Notes: generated by a model from the letters alone, not told the origin. A stretch of DNA of 64,000 bases from CAYQDB01 sp964416195 (GCA_964416195.1 CAYQDB010000010.1:29568-93567), one strand, 5' to 3'. Counted from the first letter of the stretch, positions 24,873 to 35,489 are shown. Made by a program: numbers and translations.

Positions 24873-26759
24873 TTAGCTCAAAGAGGGCAGATGTGGACAT
24901 CTGCCACCCACGAAACGTCTGCTTCGAATCGGCAACGAAATCGTAAATGTCGTTCCCTTGCCCAACTGAGACTCTACGGACAGCGAACCCTGGTGCAGAT
25001 CGACAATCTTGCGAGCCAGAGGCAGCCCCAAGCCGGTCCCTAAGGGACGACACGAGAAAAACGGTGTGAAGATTTTGTCAAGGTCGTCTTCGGCAATACC
25101 ACAGCCGAAGTCCTCAACTTCAATTTGTAATTGTAGGGCAGAAGTCCCCGACTCCTGCCAATTGTTGGCAGGTATCAGAGATACCTGCCCTACCCTGATT
25201 TCAACCCGGCCCTTTCTATTCTCATACGCATTGAAGGCATTTTCTACGATATTCGTCAATGCTTGCTTCATAAGCAAGGGATCCAGCCCAATCGTGAAAT
25301 CATCGGTTTGCCTGACCACAAATTCGGCCTGTCGACAATCCGGACGGGCCTCAAAAGTACTAACGACTTGGGCTACAAGCTCGTTGACAGACGCCGGTTC
25401 GGGCTTAAACGCCAGCGGCCTGGCAAACTGGAGAAATCTCTCCACTAACTTCTCGGCCTCGGCGGTTTCTTGAATCAGCGCCTCAATACTGCCGATCTCC
25501 AACCCGCTTTTTCTCAGCCTTTTTTTCAAAAGAGCACAGTAACCGGTAATAGCCCCCATCGAGTTCCGCAATTGATGCGCCAGCCCTCCAGCCATCTCCC
25601 CCAAAGCCGCAAGGCGATTCTTTGTCTCCAGTTCGGCGCGAAGACGCCGCAGCTCGGTTAGATCATTAATGAGCATAGAAGCGCCTATCGGTTGACGCTG
25701 GTCATCGTATACGGCGGAAATTGAAACACCAAGGACTCGTTTCTGCCCGTGTTTGGGGGTGAAGTCAATCTCCTGATAATCGGCGCCTGTCCCCTGCACC
25801 AAGGTACGCTTCAAGGCTTGCGCAGTTGCGGAGTCAGGTTTGAGTAAGTCGGAATACGGTTTCCCCTCATGGTCAACAGGCTGAATGTCAAGAATCTCGC
25901 CAGCTGCCCGGTTGATCGACAGCACCCGCCCCTGCTTATCCACCGTGATAATTCCGGAGCTCATCGAGGTCAATAAATACTGATTGAACTGCTCAAGCGA
26001 ATCGGCCTTTCGTTGAATAGCTTTGTTGAGTTTAAGAAGTTGCTGTTCCTTATCCTTCAGTTCCTCGATGACTTGGCGGTAGTCCCGGACCATCGCCTCG
26101 ACATCATCTTCTGTCTGGTCGACTACCCGCCCGGCATCCAGCGCCTGTTTTCTGATTTTCCTGAAAGGAGAGAAGATGAAGCGTGAGAGCAACAGATAGA
26201 TTATGGCTATGGCCAACACAGACGCAATATCAATAATCAATACCATCCGTGCCGAGTCGTCAAGGTAGGCCAACCCTGGGGCGTTTTTCGACAGAATCGC
26301 CAGGCTTTTAGCTGCGCTGAAAGGAATTGGATAGACATAGAAAAATTCATCGTGCTCGCCACGTGTCAGAGTTTGAAAGTCCGAAGCCAACAGCTTACGA
26401 GCAATATCAGGAATCTGTCCGGCTGGAAGACTCTGGACAACAGAGGCAAACCAGAGTCTCTTTGACTCGGTCGAGTTATCCGGCGGCCTTGAGGGAATCA
26501 CCATCAATCCGCTCAGACCATACTGTAGCATGAGCTCTCGCTTCTGGGACTCTGTCAAATCGGGCGGAACCATACCGTGCACTACCCGACTTACTGCCAG
26601 CGCCGCTGAGTTGAGGTCTGCGGCGATCCTGCTCCGCCTGGATTCCCGAGCACGGTAGAGGATAAAGTTCGATGTGAAATTAAGAAACAGGAGGATGCAG
26701 ACTATGACTAGTAGCCCCAGGTGGACCTCTGATTCAAATCTGTGGCTGCCTTTTTTCAT
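24873..26759 (-). CDS. PAS-domain sensor histidine kinase (NtrB-like)
   Basis: 628 residues. Two membrane helices (about 13-33 and 170-195) flank a periplasmic sensor region. A coiled segment (about 205-255), PAS (about 258-365, with GIITVDKQGRVLSINRAA), HisKA with MAGGLAHQLRNSMGAITGYCALL (about 390-413) and HATPase follow. N-box is LTNIVENAFNAYENRKG, G1 EVEDFGCGIAEDDL, G2 GTGLGLPLARKIV. Two short palindromic repeats lie inside the frame: one (25133-25193) inserts about 20 residues between two HATPase strands, and one (24886-24905) supplies the last residues before the stop. The gene follows the prepilin peptidase by 51 bases and has no adjacent regulator. Confidence 0.9.
   Translation of the reverse strand: MKKGSHRFESEVHLGLLVIVCILLFLNFTSNFILYRARESRRSRIAADLNSAALAVSRVVHGMVPPDLTESQKRELMLQYGLSGLMVIPSRPPDNSTESKRLWFASVVQSLPAGQIPDIARKLLASDFQTLTRGEHDEFFYVYPIPFSAAKSLAILSKNAPGLAYLDDSARMVLIIDIASVLAIAIIYLLLSRFIFSPFRKIRKQALDAGRVVDQTEDDVEAMVRDYRQVIEELKDKEQQLLKLNKAIQRKADSLEQFNQYLLTSMSSGIITVDKQGRVLSINRAAGEILDIQPVDHEGKPYSDLLKPDSATAQALKRTLVQGTGADYQEIDFTPKHGQKRVLGVSISAVYDDQRQPIGASMLINDLTELRRLRAELETKNRLAALGEMAGGLAHQLRNSMGAITGYCALLKKRLRKSGLEIGSIEALIQETAEAEKLVERFLQFARPLAFKPEPASVNELVAQVVSTFEARPDCRQAEFVVRQTDDFTIGLDPLLMKQALTNIVENAFNAYENRKGRVEIRVGQVSLIPANNWQESGTSALQLQIEVEDFGCGIAEDDLDKIFTPFFSCRPLGTGLGLPLARKIVDLHQGSLSVESQLGKGTTFTISLPIRSRRFVGGRCPHLPSLS
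24886..24905. repeat. Short palindromic repeat at the kinase 3' end
   Basis: GGCAGATGT-gg-ACATCTGCC, arms perfect. It codes for the end of the histidine kinase (VGGRCPHLPS). A degenerate relative is at 34616-34640. Confidence 0.7.
25133..25193. repeat. Palindromic repeat inside the kinase gene
   Basis: Outer arms GTAGGGCA (25133-25140) and TGCCCTAC (25186-25193) enclose two hairpins, GGCAGAAGT..ACTCCTGCC and GGCAGGTATC..GATACCTGCC. It lies in frame in the HATPase domain at about residues 522-542. Same family as the intergenic palindromes at 11110-11186 and 34616-34710. Confidence 0.75.
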
Positions 26760-26810
26760 CGTCCCTGGTTACTTATCGGCAGTTCCGGAATTTGGCTGAA
26801 AGGTAGCCCT

Positions 26811-27593
26811 TCAGTGTAAGCCGACGACGTTGGTAAGGTAAAGGTTGATGAGTTGATCGCCATAGGCAATGGAGAGCATCGCAGCGGTCGCAAGGAAAGG
26901 CCCAAACGGCACCACTCTGGTTTCACGGACGCGGGCCGAGAAGATCATTATCACAAGCGATACGACCAGACCGATTACGGCCGAGGAGATGAAGATCAAG
27001 ATAATCTTCTGCCAACCCAAGAACGCCCCTAACATCGCCGCCATTTTGATATCGCCTCCCCCCATGGATTCTTTCTTGAATAGCCAGTCCCCAAGCAAAG
27101 CGACCAGATACAATGAACCTCCACCAACCACAAGTCCAATAACAGCGTTCACGATGCCGATTCCTCCCGGCAGCAACGAGATCGCGAGACCTGCCAATAT
27201 ACCGGGTAGGGTGATGACGTCGGGAATTATCTGAAAGTCAAGGTCAATGAAAAAGATGACCAACAGCGCCGAGGAAAGAAAAGCGAAAACAGCGAAGTTT
27301 AGGCTGAGACCAAACTGCCAGTAGAAGTAAAGGTAAAAAAGTGCGTTGATGACCTCTACCGCAGGGTATCGATAAGATATCTTCCCTCGGCAGAAAGCGC
27401 ACTTGCCACGCAGAAAAATGAAGCTGACAACGGGGATGTTGTGGTACCACTTAAGCTGTGCGCCACAATGCGGGCACACGGAACGTGCCACAACAAATAG
27501 GATACGGCGCGGCAGACGGTGGATCACAACATTGAGGAAAGACCCGATAGCCAGACCGAACAACCCGACCCAGATAAGTATTATCTTATCCAT
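26811..27593 (-). CDS. pilD: Prepilin peptidase (type IV leader peptidase)
   Basis: 260 residues with about eight hydrophobic helices. N-terminal methylase-type domain carries the zinc-binding cysteine pairs CPHCGAQLKWYHNIPVVSF and CAFCRGKISYRYPAVE. The aspartyl protease residues are in FIDLDFQIIPD (about 115-125) and the GGGDIKMAAMLGAF motif (about 177-190). It processes and methylates type IV pilin-like prepilins for pili or type II secretion, consistent with the secretin at the window start. It is placed between rsmE and the PAS kinase. Confidence 0.95.
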   Translation of the reverse strand: MDKIILIWVGLFGLAIGSFLNVVIHRLPRRILFVVARSVCPHCGAQLKWYHNIPVVSFIFLRGKCAFCRGKISYRYPAVEVINALFYLYFYWQFGLSLNFAVFAFLSSALLVIFFIDLDFQIIPDVITLPGILAGLAISLLPGGIGIVNAVIGLVVGGGSLYLVALLGDWLFKKESMGGGDIKMAAMLGAFLGWQKIILIFISSAVIGLVVSLVIMIFSARVRETRVVPFGPFLATAAMLSIAYGDQLINLYLTNVVGLH

Positions 27594-27620
27594 CTGTTCT
27601 TTTATCGGACGAAAGAGGGA

Positions 27621-28373
27621 CTATCTCAACTCACCCAGCATATTCATCAGGAGAGCGCAAACCACTGGGCCAGCGGTTTCGGTCCGCAGTATTCTTGCCC
27701 CCAACGAAACCGGCACAAAGCCGGCCTTCACTGCCAGATCAACTTCGTCTTGCGTGAAGCCGGACTCGGGACCAACTAACGCCGTTACCCGCCTTAACCC
27801 CGTAATCTCCGGCAATTCCACTGATGAAACCGGACTCCCACCCGGATGGAAAATGAGCCTGAGGCTTTCCGCATCAACCTCTTTCATGTACTGGGCAAAA
27901 GTGATCGGCAGGGCAATCTCAGGTCGATAGCTGCGGCGGCATTGCTTAATAGCCGACAGCGCCACCCTTTCGAGGCGGCGAGTTCTGGCCGCCACTTTCT
28001 TCGAGTCGTCTAATCTTACCTTGGACCTGGCAGCAATAACGGGAACAAATCTTTTCACCCCCAACTCGGTTCCCTCCTGAACAACGGTGTCAAACTTGGA
28101 ACCGACCGACAAACCGGCGACCAGTGTCAGCGCCACCATCGGTTCACCGAAATTACGAATCTCCAGATACAGGCGGACGGCAACCTTCTTATTGCCGACA
28201 ATTTTTGCAACCTCTCCCCTGTACGCGGTCCCAACCCCATCTACGACTATCAGCCGATCCCCTTGCGAAAGGCGCATGACACTGACGGCGTGATGGCTCT
28301 CATCAGCAGGGAGTTCGACGATGTCATCGTGTAGCCGCCGGGGCGGACAATAAAAAATCGGAAGTTCCTTCAT
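27621..28373 (-). CDS. rsmE: 16S rRNA m3U1498 methyltransferase RsmE
   Basis: 250 residues. N-terminal PUA-like domain (HAVSVMRLSQGDRLIVVDG) and C-terminal SPOUT methyltransferase. The C-terminal knot includes ALVGPESGFTQDEVDLA (about 197-213) and SLGARILRTETAGPV (about 221-235), the S-adenosylmethionine-binding trefoil. It methylates U1498 in 16S rRNA. It directly follows prmA with no gap at the end of the heat-shock operon, a common arrangement. Confidence 0.95.
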   Translation of the reverse strand: MKELPIFYCPPRRLHDDIVELPADESHHAVSVMRLSQGDRLIVVDGVGTAYRGEVAKIVGNKKVAVRLYLEIRNFGEPMVALTLVAGLSVGSKFDTVVQEGTELGVKRFVPVIAARSKVRLDDSKKVAARTRRLERVALSAIKQCRRSYRPEIALPITFAQYMKEVDAESLRLIFHPGGSPVSSVELPEITGLRRVTALVGPESGFTQDEVDLAVKAGFVPVSLGARILRTETAGPVVCALLMNMLGELR

Positions 28374-29258
28374 TCAACCCTTATGCACAATGTAGGTCAG
28401 CCATTCGTTGTCCCGGAGAACTGAAAAGGCGGTCTGTTTCTCCTGCTTCAGTATCGCCGAGACCTCCGACTCATCCCGATCAAGCAATCCCGATAATATT
28501 AGAATCCCTTTGTCTGCCGTGAGGGCCACCAGGTCACCTAGCATGAACAGTATGGTGCTCTTTATAATATTGGCGCAGACAAACTCATAAGGTATGTCGT
28601 CTTTGCATAAGTCAACCGATCCCAACAAGATTTCCGCAGGGGCGCTCACACAATTTATCCTGAAATTCTCCTGACAGTTTTCTACCGCCGTGATATCGCA
28701 GTCAATTGCCTTGATGAAACTCGCCTGCATCTTGTCGGCAAGAATGGACAGAACACCCGATCCGCAACCAACATCGACAAACCGCATCCCTGGTTTGAAG
28801 TTCTCTCGAATGATCTTGAGACACGACCGGGTAGTTTCATGGCTGCCCGTGCCAAATGCCATCTTCGGCTCAATGATAAGGTCGTACTTGAAAACCGGTT
28901 CGGCAACGTACCAGGGAGCACGTACAATAACATCATCCCCGATGCGAGTCGGTCGAACGGACTGCCTGTACTGTTCTCCCCACTCGGTGTTTTTAACCAC
29001 GCGTTCCTCGATATCAGGGACAGCCGGCATGGAGCTGCTAACCAGACACGAAAGATAACCTGTCAGCATGCCACGCCAGTCCTTCTCGTCATCTTCGGCA
29101 ACATAGAAAGCAATTCCGGTAACGGCGGAAGCCTCCTCTTCTTCAAGGATCAGGCCCGAACTTATGTTTTCGATAACGAAATTGCAGACCGCGTCGGCCA
29201 GAAGTCGAGGCACCTCAAACTTCACTTCAATGTAAGCTTGGGGCTTGGGTTCACCCAT
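28374..29258 (-). CDS. prmA: Ribosomal protein L11 methyltransferase
   Basis: 294 residues. An N-terminal substrate domain (about 1-110) is followed by a class I SAM-dependent methyltransferase with KMAFGTGSHETTRSCLKII (about 131-149), motif I FVDVGCGSGVLSILADKM (about 159-176) and the VCANIIKSTI motif IV. It trimethylates lysines and the N-terminus of L11. It lies 7 bases downstream of dnaJ, a conserved linkage. Confidence 0.93.
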   Translation of the reverse strand: MGEPKPQAYIEVKFEVPRLLADAVCNFVIENISSGLILEEEEASAVTGIAFYVAEDDEKDWRGMLTGYLSCLVSSSMPAVPDIEERVVKNTEWGEQYRQSVRPTRIGDDVIVRAPWYVAEPVFKYDLIIEPKMAFGTGSHETTRSCLKIIRENFKPGMRFVDVGCGSGVLSILADKMQASFIKAIDCDITAVENCQENFRINCVSAPAEILLGSVDLCKDDIPYEFVCANIIKSTILFMLGDLVALTADKGILILSGLLDRDESEVSAILKQEKQTAFSVLRDNEWLTYIVHKG

Positions 29259-29265
29259 AGCGTGC

Positions 29266-30420
29266 TCATACCCCGAGGGTTTCTCTTAGCTTTCTGAAGA
29301 ATGATTTGTTGGCGGCAGGCGGTTCAAACGCCCCTGAGCGGGACAACCTCTCAAGCAGCTCTTTGTCCTCATTGCTTAGCTTGGTCGGCACCCAGACGAC
29401 AATGCCGACAAGTTGATCCCCCCTGCCGGTGTGGTGTAGGTGGGGGATCCCCTTACCGCGCATTTTCAATATCTTGCCTGGCTGCGTCGCCGGAGGGATT
29501 CGTATTGTTTCATGCCCATTCAGAGTAGGCACCGAGACCGTTCCCCCCAGCGCAGCGGTCGTAAACGAGATCGGCAACTCACACACAATGTGATCGCCAC
29601 GCCGGGTGAAATATTCATGGTCGGCTTCATCAAAAACAGCAATCAGATCACCGGGCTCCCCATTGTGGGAGGCAACATTGCCCATATTTTCAATTGTCAT
29701 ATAGTTACCGCTGGAAACACCGGCTGGGATCTTCACTTGAACCGTAGTAGAACCTCGCACCCGGCCTTCTCCACCGCATACCCGACATGGGTCCGCAATG
29801 ACCTCCCCTGTACCACGGCACATGTTGCAGGTCGTGACTTGCTGGACAGTTCCAAGAAAAGTGCGGGTGACTGTTCGCACTTGGCCGGAACCCCTGCATT
29901 GAGGACAGGTTCGACGCGACGATCCGGCCGCCACACCCGTACCACCGCACGTATCGCAGCGCACCAGTCGCTTGACCTTAACCGACTTCTCAACACCGGA
30001 TGCAATCTCTTCAAGGGTGAGCATGATTCTGATCCGCAGGTCTTCGCCCCGATTTCGCTGCCGGCGAGGACTGCCCATTCCCATACCGAAGAAATCATCA
30101 AAGATCGATCCACCGCCGAAATCACGCATGAAAGCACGGAGGGCATCGCCAAGGTCAAACCCTCCAAAGCCACCAAAACCAAAACCCGCCCCTTGCCCGA
30201 CACCGGCATGGCCAAACTGATCATAGGCGCTCCGCTTCTGTGGGTCCTTTAATACCTCGTAGGCTTCGGTGGCCTCTTTGAATCTCTCCTCGGCCTCTTT
30301 GCTGCCGGGGTTGCGGTCAGGATGGTACTTCAGTGCCAGTTTACGGTAGGCAGACTTGATAGTATCAACGTCAGCTCCCCGATCTACACCGAGGACTTCA
30401 TAGTAGTCTCTTTTTGCCAT
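29266..30420 (-). CDS. dnaJ: Chaperone DnaJ
   Basis: 384 residues. J domain (1-70) with the HPD motif in KYHPDRNPGSKEAEERF, a glycine/phenylalanine-rich linker (about 75-110, FGFGGFGGFDLG), then four zinc-binding repeats CDTCGGTG, CPQCRGSG, CNMCRGTG and CRVCGGEG (about 150-215). C-terminal substrate-binding domains follow. It activates the DnaK ATPase and delivers clients. It starts 7 bases after dnaK, in the usual order. Confidence 0.97.
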   Translation of the reverse strand: MAKRDYYEVLGVDRGADVDTIKSAYRKLALKYHPDRNPGSKEAEERFKEATEAYEVLKDPQKRSAYDQFGHAGVGQGAGFGFGGFGGFDLGDALRAFMRDFGGGSIFDDFFGMGMGSPRRQRNRGEDLRIRIMLTLEEIASGVEKSVKVKRLVRCDTCGGTGVAAGSSRRTCPQCRGSGQVRTVTRTFLGTVQQVTTCNMCRGTGEVIADPCRVCGGEGRVRGSTTVQVKIPAGVSSGNYMTIENMGNVASHNGEPGDLIAVFDEADHEYFTRRGDHIVCELPISFTTAALGGTVSVPTLNGHETIRIPPATQPGKILKMRGKGIPHLHHTGRGDQLVGIVVWVPTKLSNEDKELLERLSRSGAFEPPAANKSFFRKLRETLGV

Positions 30421-30427
30421 AGATCAG

Positions 30428-32359
<1,932 letters not shown>

Positions 32360-32429
32360 GTTTTTATGCTCCTTTATAGTCTACTACGATATTTTATACC
32401 ACTTTCTAATTATGATATGGCAAATTGTA

Positions 32430-32441
32430 GCCAATTATGGC
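32430..32441. promoter_or_regulatory. Possible operator upstream of dnaK
   Basis: GCCA-atta-TGGC in the grpE-dnaK gap. A similar but longer inverted repeat lies upstream of hrcA (34181-34197). Shared core GCCA-N3/4-TGGC only; short enough to be chance. Confidence 0.25.
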
Positions 32442-32461
32442 AAGTCTCGGAAAGACCTGCT

Positions 32462-33103
32462 CTACTCCTGCTTTTGTTGCTTCTTTCCATCGGTTTTCCC
32501 CCTACTCACCCCCACCTTGCTATGGCGCAGTACTCGTCCGCCCTGCATATACCCTTTGCTCATTTCTACCGCCACTGTCCCTTCCGGGTACTCCTCCGAT
32601 TCAACTGGCATCAGAGCTTCGTGAAGATTGGGATCAAATGGTTTGCCCAAAGCCTCTATAGGTCTGACATCATGTTTATTCAGCAGCGCCGTCATCTGAT
32701 CAAAAATCAACTCGGTGCCTTTGCGAAAGGATTCAAAATTGCTATTCTCGTTGTCGTGCTGCAAAGCACGCTCGAAGTTGTCCATAACGTCAAGTAGCTC
32801 AATCAGGATTCTATCATTGGCGGTACGAATTATATCATCGTACTGCCGCGCCATACGCTTCTTGTAGTTATCAAACTCAGCCGCCAGGCGCAGGAGCTTG
32901 TCTTCCAGCTCTTCTACGCGCGCTTTCAATCTGTCCTCTTCGCATGGTTCCTCCTGCGGCTCAGTCTCGGTGGCCTCCCCGGTATCCTCTGAGACCTCGT
33001 CTGCGGGCTGCTCAGTCTCCACGTGAGCTTCCTTGACGGCGCTTTGATCACTATCCGATTCAGTACTGGTTACTTCGGTATCCTTCCGTTTCTTCTTGGA
33101 CAT
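32462..33103 (-). CDS. grpE: Nucleotide exchange factor GrpE
   Basis: 213 residues. A long acidic, disordered N-terminus (about 1-65, with repeated Glu and Thr) leads into the coiled-coil dimer helix (about 60-110, RLAAEFDNYKKRMARQYD). The C-terminal beta domain contains LNKHDVRPIEALGKPFDPNLHEAL (about 153-176) and VSKGYMQGG-type sequence (here MSKGYMQGGRVLRHSKVGVS). It releases ADP from DnaK. It lies 3 bases after hrcA. Confidence 0.95.
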   Translation of the reverse strand: MSKKKRKDTEVTSTESDSDQSAVKEAHVETEQPADEVSEDTGEATETEPQEEPCEEDRLKARVEELEDKLLRLAAEFDNYKKRMARQYDDIIRTANDRILIELLDVMDNFERALQHDNENSNFESFRKGTELIFDQMTALLNKHDVRPIEALGKPFDPNLHEALMPVESEEYPEGTVAVEMSKGYMQGGRVLRHSKVGVSRGKTDGKKQQKQE

Positions 33104-33106
33104 CTT

Positions 33107-34153
33107 TTACGCATCCCTCTTTCTATCAATACCAGAGAGCACATCCGTTATCGTTCGTGCTGTATGCTCGACAACCGATGCGAGTTTGTTGTACGGCATT
33201 CTGGTGGGGCCAATGATACCGATTTTGCCACTGATGTTCCCCACCCTGTAGGAAGAGGTGACCAATGAACACTCCATAATTTTGGTAAACTTGTTCTCGC
33301 GGCCGATCGTTATGATCAACCCCTCCTCCTGAGCATCACTCAAGAAGTCAGAGAGAGTTGAGCCATCTTCCAAAAACCTCACCAAGCCCGATATCTTCTC
33401 CATGTCGGCAAACTCAGGTTGTGCAAGCAGATTGTCCACACCCGACAAATGAATATCCTCCACCCTTCCGTCAGTCCAGATTTTGTCCTTGGAATTAACA
33501 ATTAGATGTACCAGACGACCATGCCCGGATACATCCTCCAACCGCTCGGAGACAGTCTCTCGAATCTGACCAAGCGTAAGCCCTACCAGCCGTTCGTTGA
33601 GGACAGATTCCATTTCACGCAAGTCCTTCTCGGGAACAGCAGTTTCCACTTCGAGGATGACGCTCCGTGCAAGGCCGGACTGGACTACCACCACGACCAT
33701 GATGCGACCTTCGGAAACCGGTATCAGTTCGAGTCGCTTCAGACTCCCACCCTCGAACTTTGGGGCAATGGTCACGCCCAATTGATGCGTAATATCGCCC
33801 AGAACCTTGCATGTCTGACCCAGGATTTCATTCACACCGCGACCTTCTTTGAGGATGGAGTCCCTGATTGCATCCTTCTCGGACTGAGTAAGAACCTCTG
33901 GTTTGAGCAGATAGTCGACATAGACACGGTATCCCAGATCAGTTGGAATCCTGCCGGCAGAAGTATGCGGCTGTTGAACCAATCCCATCTCCTCTAAGTC
34001 CTGTAGAGTGTTGCGGATTGTGGCTGACGAAATCCCCATCCTGAACTTACTGGCAATGACCCTCGACCCGACCGGCCCGGCGGTTGCGATGTAGTAATCA
34101 ATAAGATTATATAGTATCTGCTTCTCGCGTTCGCTCAGCTTTTCAAATGCCAT
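33107..34153 (-). CDS. hrcA: Heat-inducible repressor HrcA
   Basis: 348 residues. N-terminal winged helix (about 1-75) with LSEREKQILYNLIDYYI, TAGPVGSRVIA, SSATIRNTLQDLEEMGLVQQPHTSAGRIPTD (key residues ATIRN and SAGR), which is diagnostic. The GAF-like and dimerisation regions follow, ending VGNISGKIGIIGPTRMPYNKLASVV. HrcA normally represses dnaK and groE operons through the CIRCE element. I did not find a CIRCE sequence before hrcA or dnaK here; a different inverted repeat stands at 34181-34197. Confidence 0.95.
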   Translation of the reverse strand: MAFEKLSEREKQILYNLIDYYIATAGPVGSRVIASKFRMGISSATIRNTLQDLEEMGLVQQPHTSAGRIPTDLGYRVYVDYLLKPEVLTQSEKDAIRDSILKEGRGVNEILGQTCKVLGDITHQLGVTIAPKFEGGSLKRLELIPVSEGRIMVVVVVQSGLARSVILEVETAVPEKDLREMESVLNERLVGLTLGQIRETVSERLEDVSGHGRLVHLIVNSKDKIWTDGRVEDIHLSGVDNLLAQPEFADMEKISGLVRFLEDGSTLSDFLSDAQEEGLIITIGRENKFTKIMECSLVTSSYRVGNISGKIGIIGPTRMPYNKLASVVEHTARTITDVLSGIDRKRDA

Positions 34154-34180
34154 AGCAACTCAACTCTTCCTCTGCCGACT

Positions 34181-34197
34181 ACTGCCATATTGGCAGT
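34181..34197. promoter_or_regulatory. Inverted repeat upstream of hrcA
   Basis: ACTGCCA-tat-TGGCAGT, perfect 7-bp arms, 28-44 bases before the hrcA start and just downstream of its candidate promoter. Position suits an operator; the sequence is unlike CIRCE (TTAGCACTC-N9-GAGTGCTAA). Confidence 0.45.
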
Positions 34198-34218
34198 CAC
34201 AGTGTCAGTACGCCTAAC

Positions 34219-34246
34219 AATTTATACATTTTACGGCTGTAGTCAA
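34219..34246 (-). promoter_or_regulatory. Candidate promoter of hrcA operon
   Basis: Minus strand TTGACT (34241-34246), 16-base spacer, TAAATT (34219-34224). About 65 bases before the start codon. Confidence 0.4.
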
Positions 34247-34401
34247 GTCTAAGTGACTCAAAGATTGGTGGATTTTTTGGGGTGGGGAAATAGTAAAACT
34301 GAACCGATAGAAGGCTTATTATCACACTAATCGTGACTCAAAGAACTTTAACCTGTTCTGATTTTGGAGCAATGGCTCTTGCGTCCCTGAAACGAAAAAA
34401 G

Positions 34402-34602
34402 TTAATTCGACAGCCTCAATTTCAGGTTCTTGGCAGCTATCGCGGAAAACCTGTGAAATGGATAGTTCCGCAAAAAATCTCCACGAACAACCAAATATTC
34501 CAAAACCTCGACTGGTGTGCTGGGGTCCTCAGCAATGGCGTGGATTTCTCCTGCGTTCAGAGTGTTTAGAGCTAATTGTGTTTGCAATTCTTTTAGCGCC
34601 AT
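34402..34602 (-). pseudogene. LRV-like repeat protein fragment
   Basis: 66 codons from ATG 34602 (the frame is open to 34611). The stretch HAIAEDPSTPVEVLEYLVV resembles one unit of the variant leucine-rich repeat family (NPxTPxEVLxxLA). The rest is short and unmatched, and a palindromic repeat abuts the 5' end. It is probably a remnant of a longer LRV protein, but could be a real 66-residue protein. No good ribosome-binding site. Confidence 0.3.
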
Positions 34603-34615
34603 GAATGCCACTCAG

Positions 34616-34710
34616 TGGGTGGCAGATGTCCACACCCGCCTGATAATCCTATTGCAACCCACGAAGACCCAGGGAGACCTAATAATGGCAGGAGTTAAGG
34701 ACTCCTACCA
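34616..34710. repeat. Pair of GGCAG-type palindromes
   Basis: A degenerate GGCAGATGT-cc-ACACCCGCC unit with outer GTGGGT..ACCCAC arms, then a GGCAGGAGT..ACTCCTACC unit (34687-34709). Members of the same dispersed family as 25133-25193 and 24886-24905. Confidence 0.5.
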
Positions 34711-34724
34711 TACAAGACCTCCTA

Positions 34725-35489
34725 TCACTTGCTGTCAAGTGAGAACTTGACTGGGTATGTTACCCAGGTCTTTACCACGTGACCGCCTTGTATTGCCGGT
34801 TTGAATTTATTCTTGAAAGCAGCCTTGACTGCAGCTTCATCGAGCGAAACTGTACCCGATGATTTGGACACATTAGCTTTGAGCACATTCCCATCTTCGC
34901 CAATCAACGCATGCACCCAGACTGTTCCTGTGATTTTAGCCTGTCTAGCAAGACGCGGATACTCCGGCGTCTCCTCGTAAATCATCTCGGGCATAATTTG
35001 TACCGGCACTAATTTATCAGCGGTCAGCTGGGGATATTCGGTTTTATCAACACTCTTGTCGGAATGATCCGGCGCATCCCCCTCATTGTTATTGAGTGTA
35101 AACTCAACCGGGTATGTAACCCAGACAGCTACCGGTTTACTATTTTGGATGGCTGGTTTGAACATATTCTTAACGGCGGCCTTAAGCGCTGCCTGGTCAA
35201 GCAATTCAGAACCAGAGGATTTACTGACTATTGCCTTTTGAACAGACCCCTGCTTGTCTACGAGAGCCTTGACCCAAACCTTACCGGCAACACCTTCATT
35301 TTTGGCTTCAAGTGGATATTCCAGCGCAGCTTGGTAAACCATTTCAGGATAAACCTCGACTTCAATAAACTCGTCTGGTGATGGCATCTGCTCACTGGTG
35401 TTAACAGGTTCAATTGCTCCTGACTGAATACCGCTGAATATGAGTGTAAAGGTTAGAGTGATAACTGTAATAATTGACCGGGACTTCAT
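34725..35489 (-). CDS. Periplasmic protein with two TonB C-terminal domains
   Basis: 254 residues. The signal peptide or anchor is about residues 1-25. Two tandem TonB C-terminal-like domains follow (about 45-135 and 165-254). Each has the pattern YP..A....I.G.VWV.ALV...G.V..A.VSKSSG...LD.AA..A...N.FKPAI, and ends in WVTYPV(E/K)F. Typical TonB has one such domain after a proline-rich spacer; here there is no proline spacer and the domain is doubled. It may bind outer-membrane proteins or peptidoglycan without being an energy transducer. GGAGGGAT precedes the ATG. Confidence 0.85.
   Translation of the reverse strand: MKSRSIITVITLTFTLIFSGIQSGAIEPVNTSEQMPSPDEFIEVEVYPEMVYQAALEYPLEAKNEGVAGKVWVKALVDKQGSVQKAIVSKSSGSELLDQAALKAAVKNMFKPAIQNSKPVAVWVTYPVEFTLNNNEGDAPDHSDKSVDKTEYPQLTADKLVPVQIMPEMIYEETPEYPRLARQAKITGTVWVHALIGEDGNVLKANVSKSSGTVSLDEAAVKAAFKNKFKPAIQGGHVVKTWVTYPVKFSLDSK

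Noticed and set aside
24688..24876. 62-codon plus-strand reading frame between efp and the PAS kinase
   Set aside because: No ribosome-binding site, no homology, and it opposes all neighbouring transcripts.
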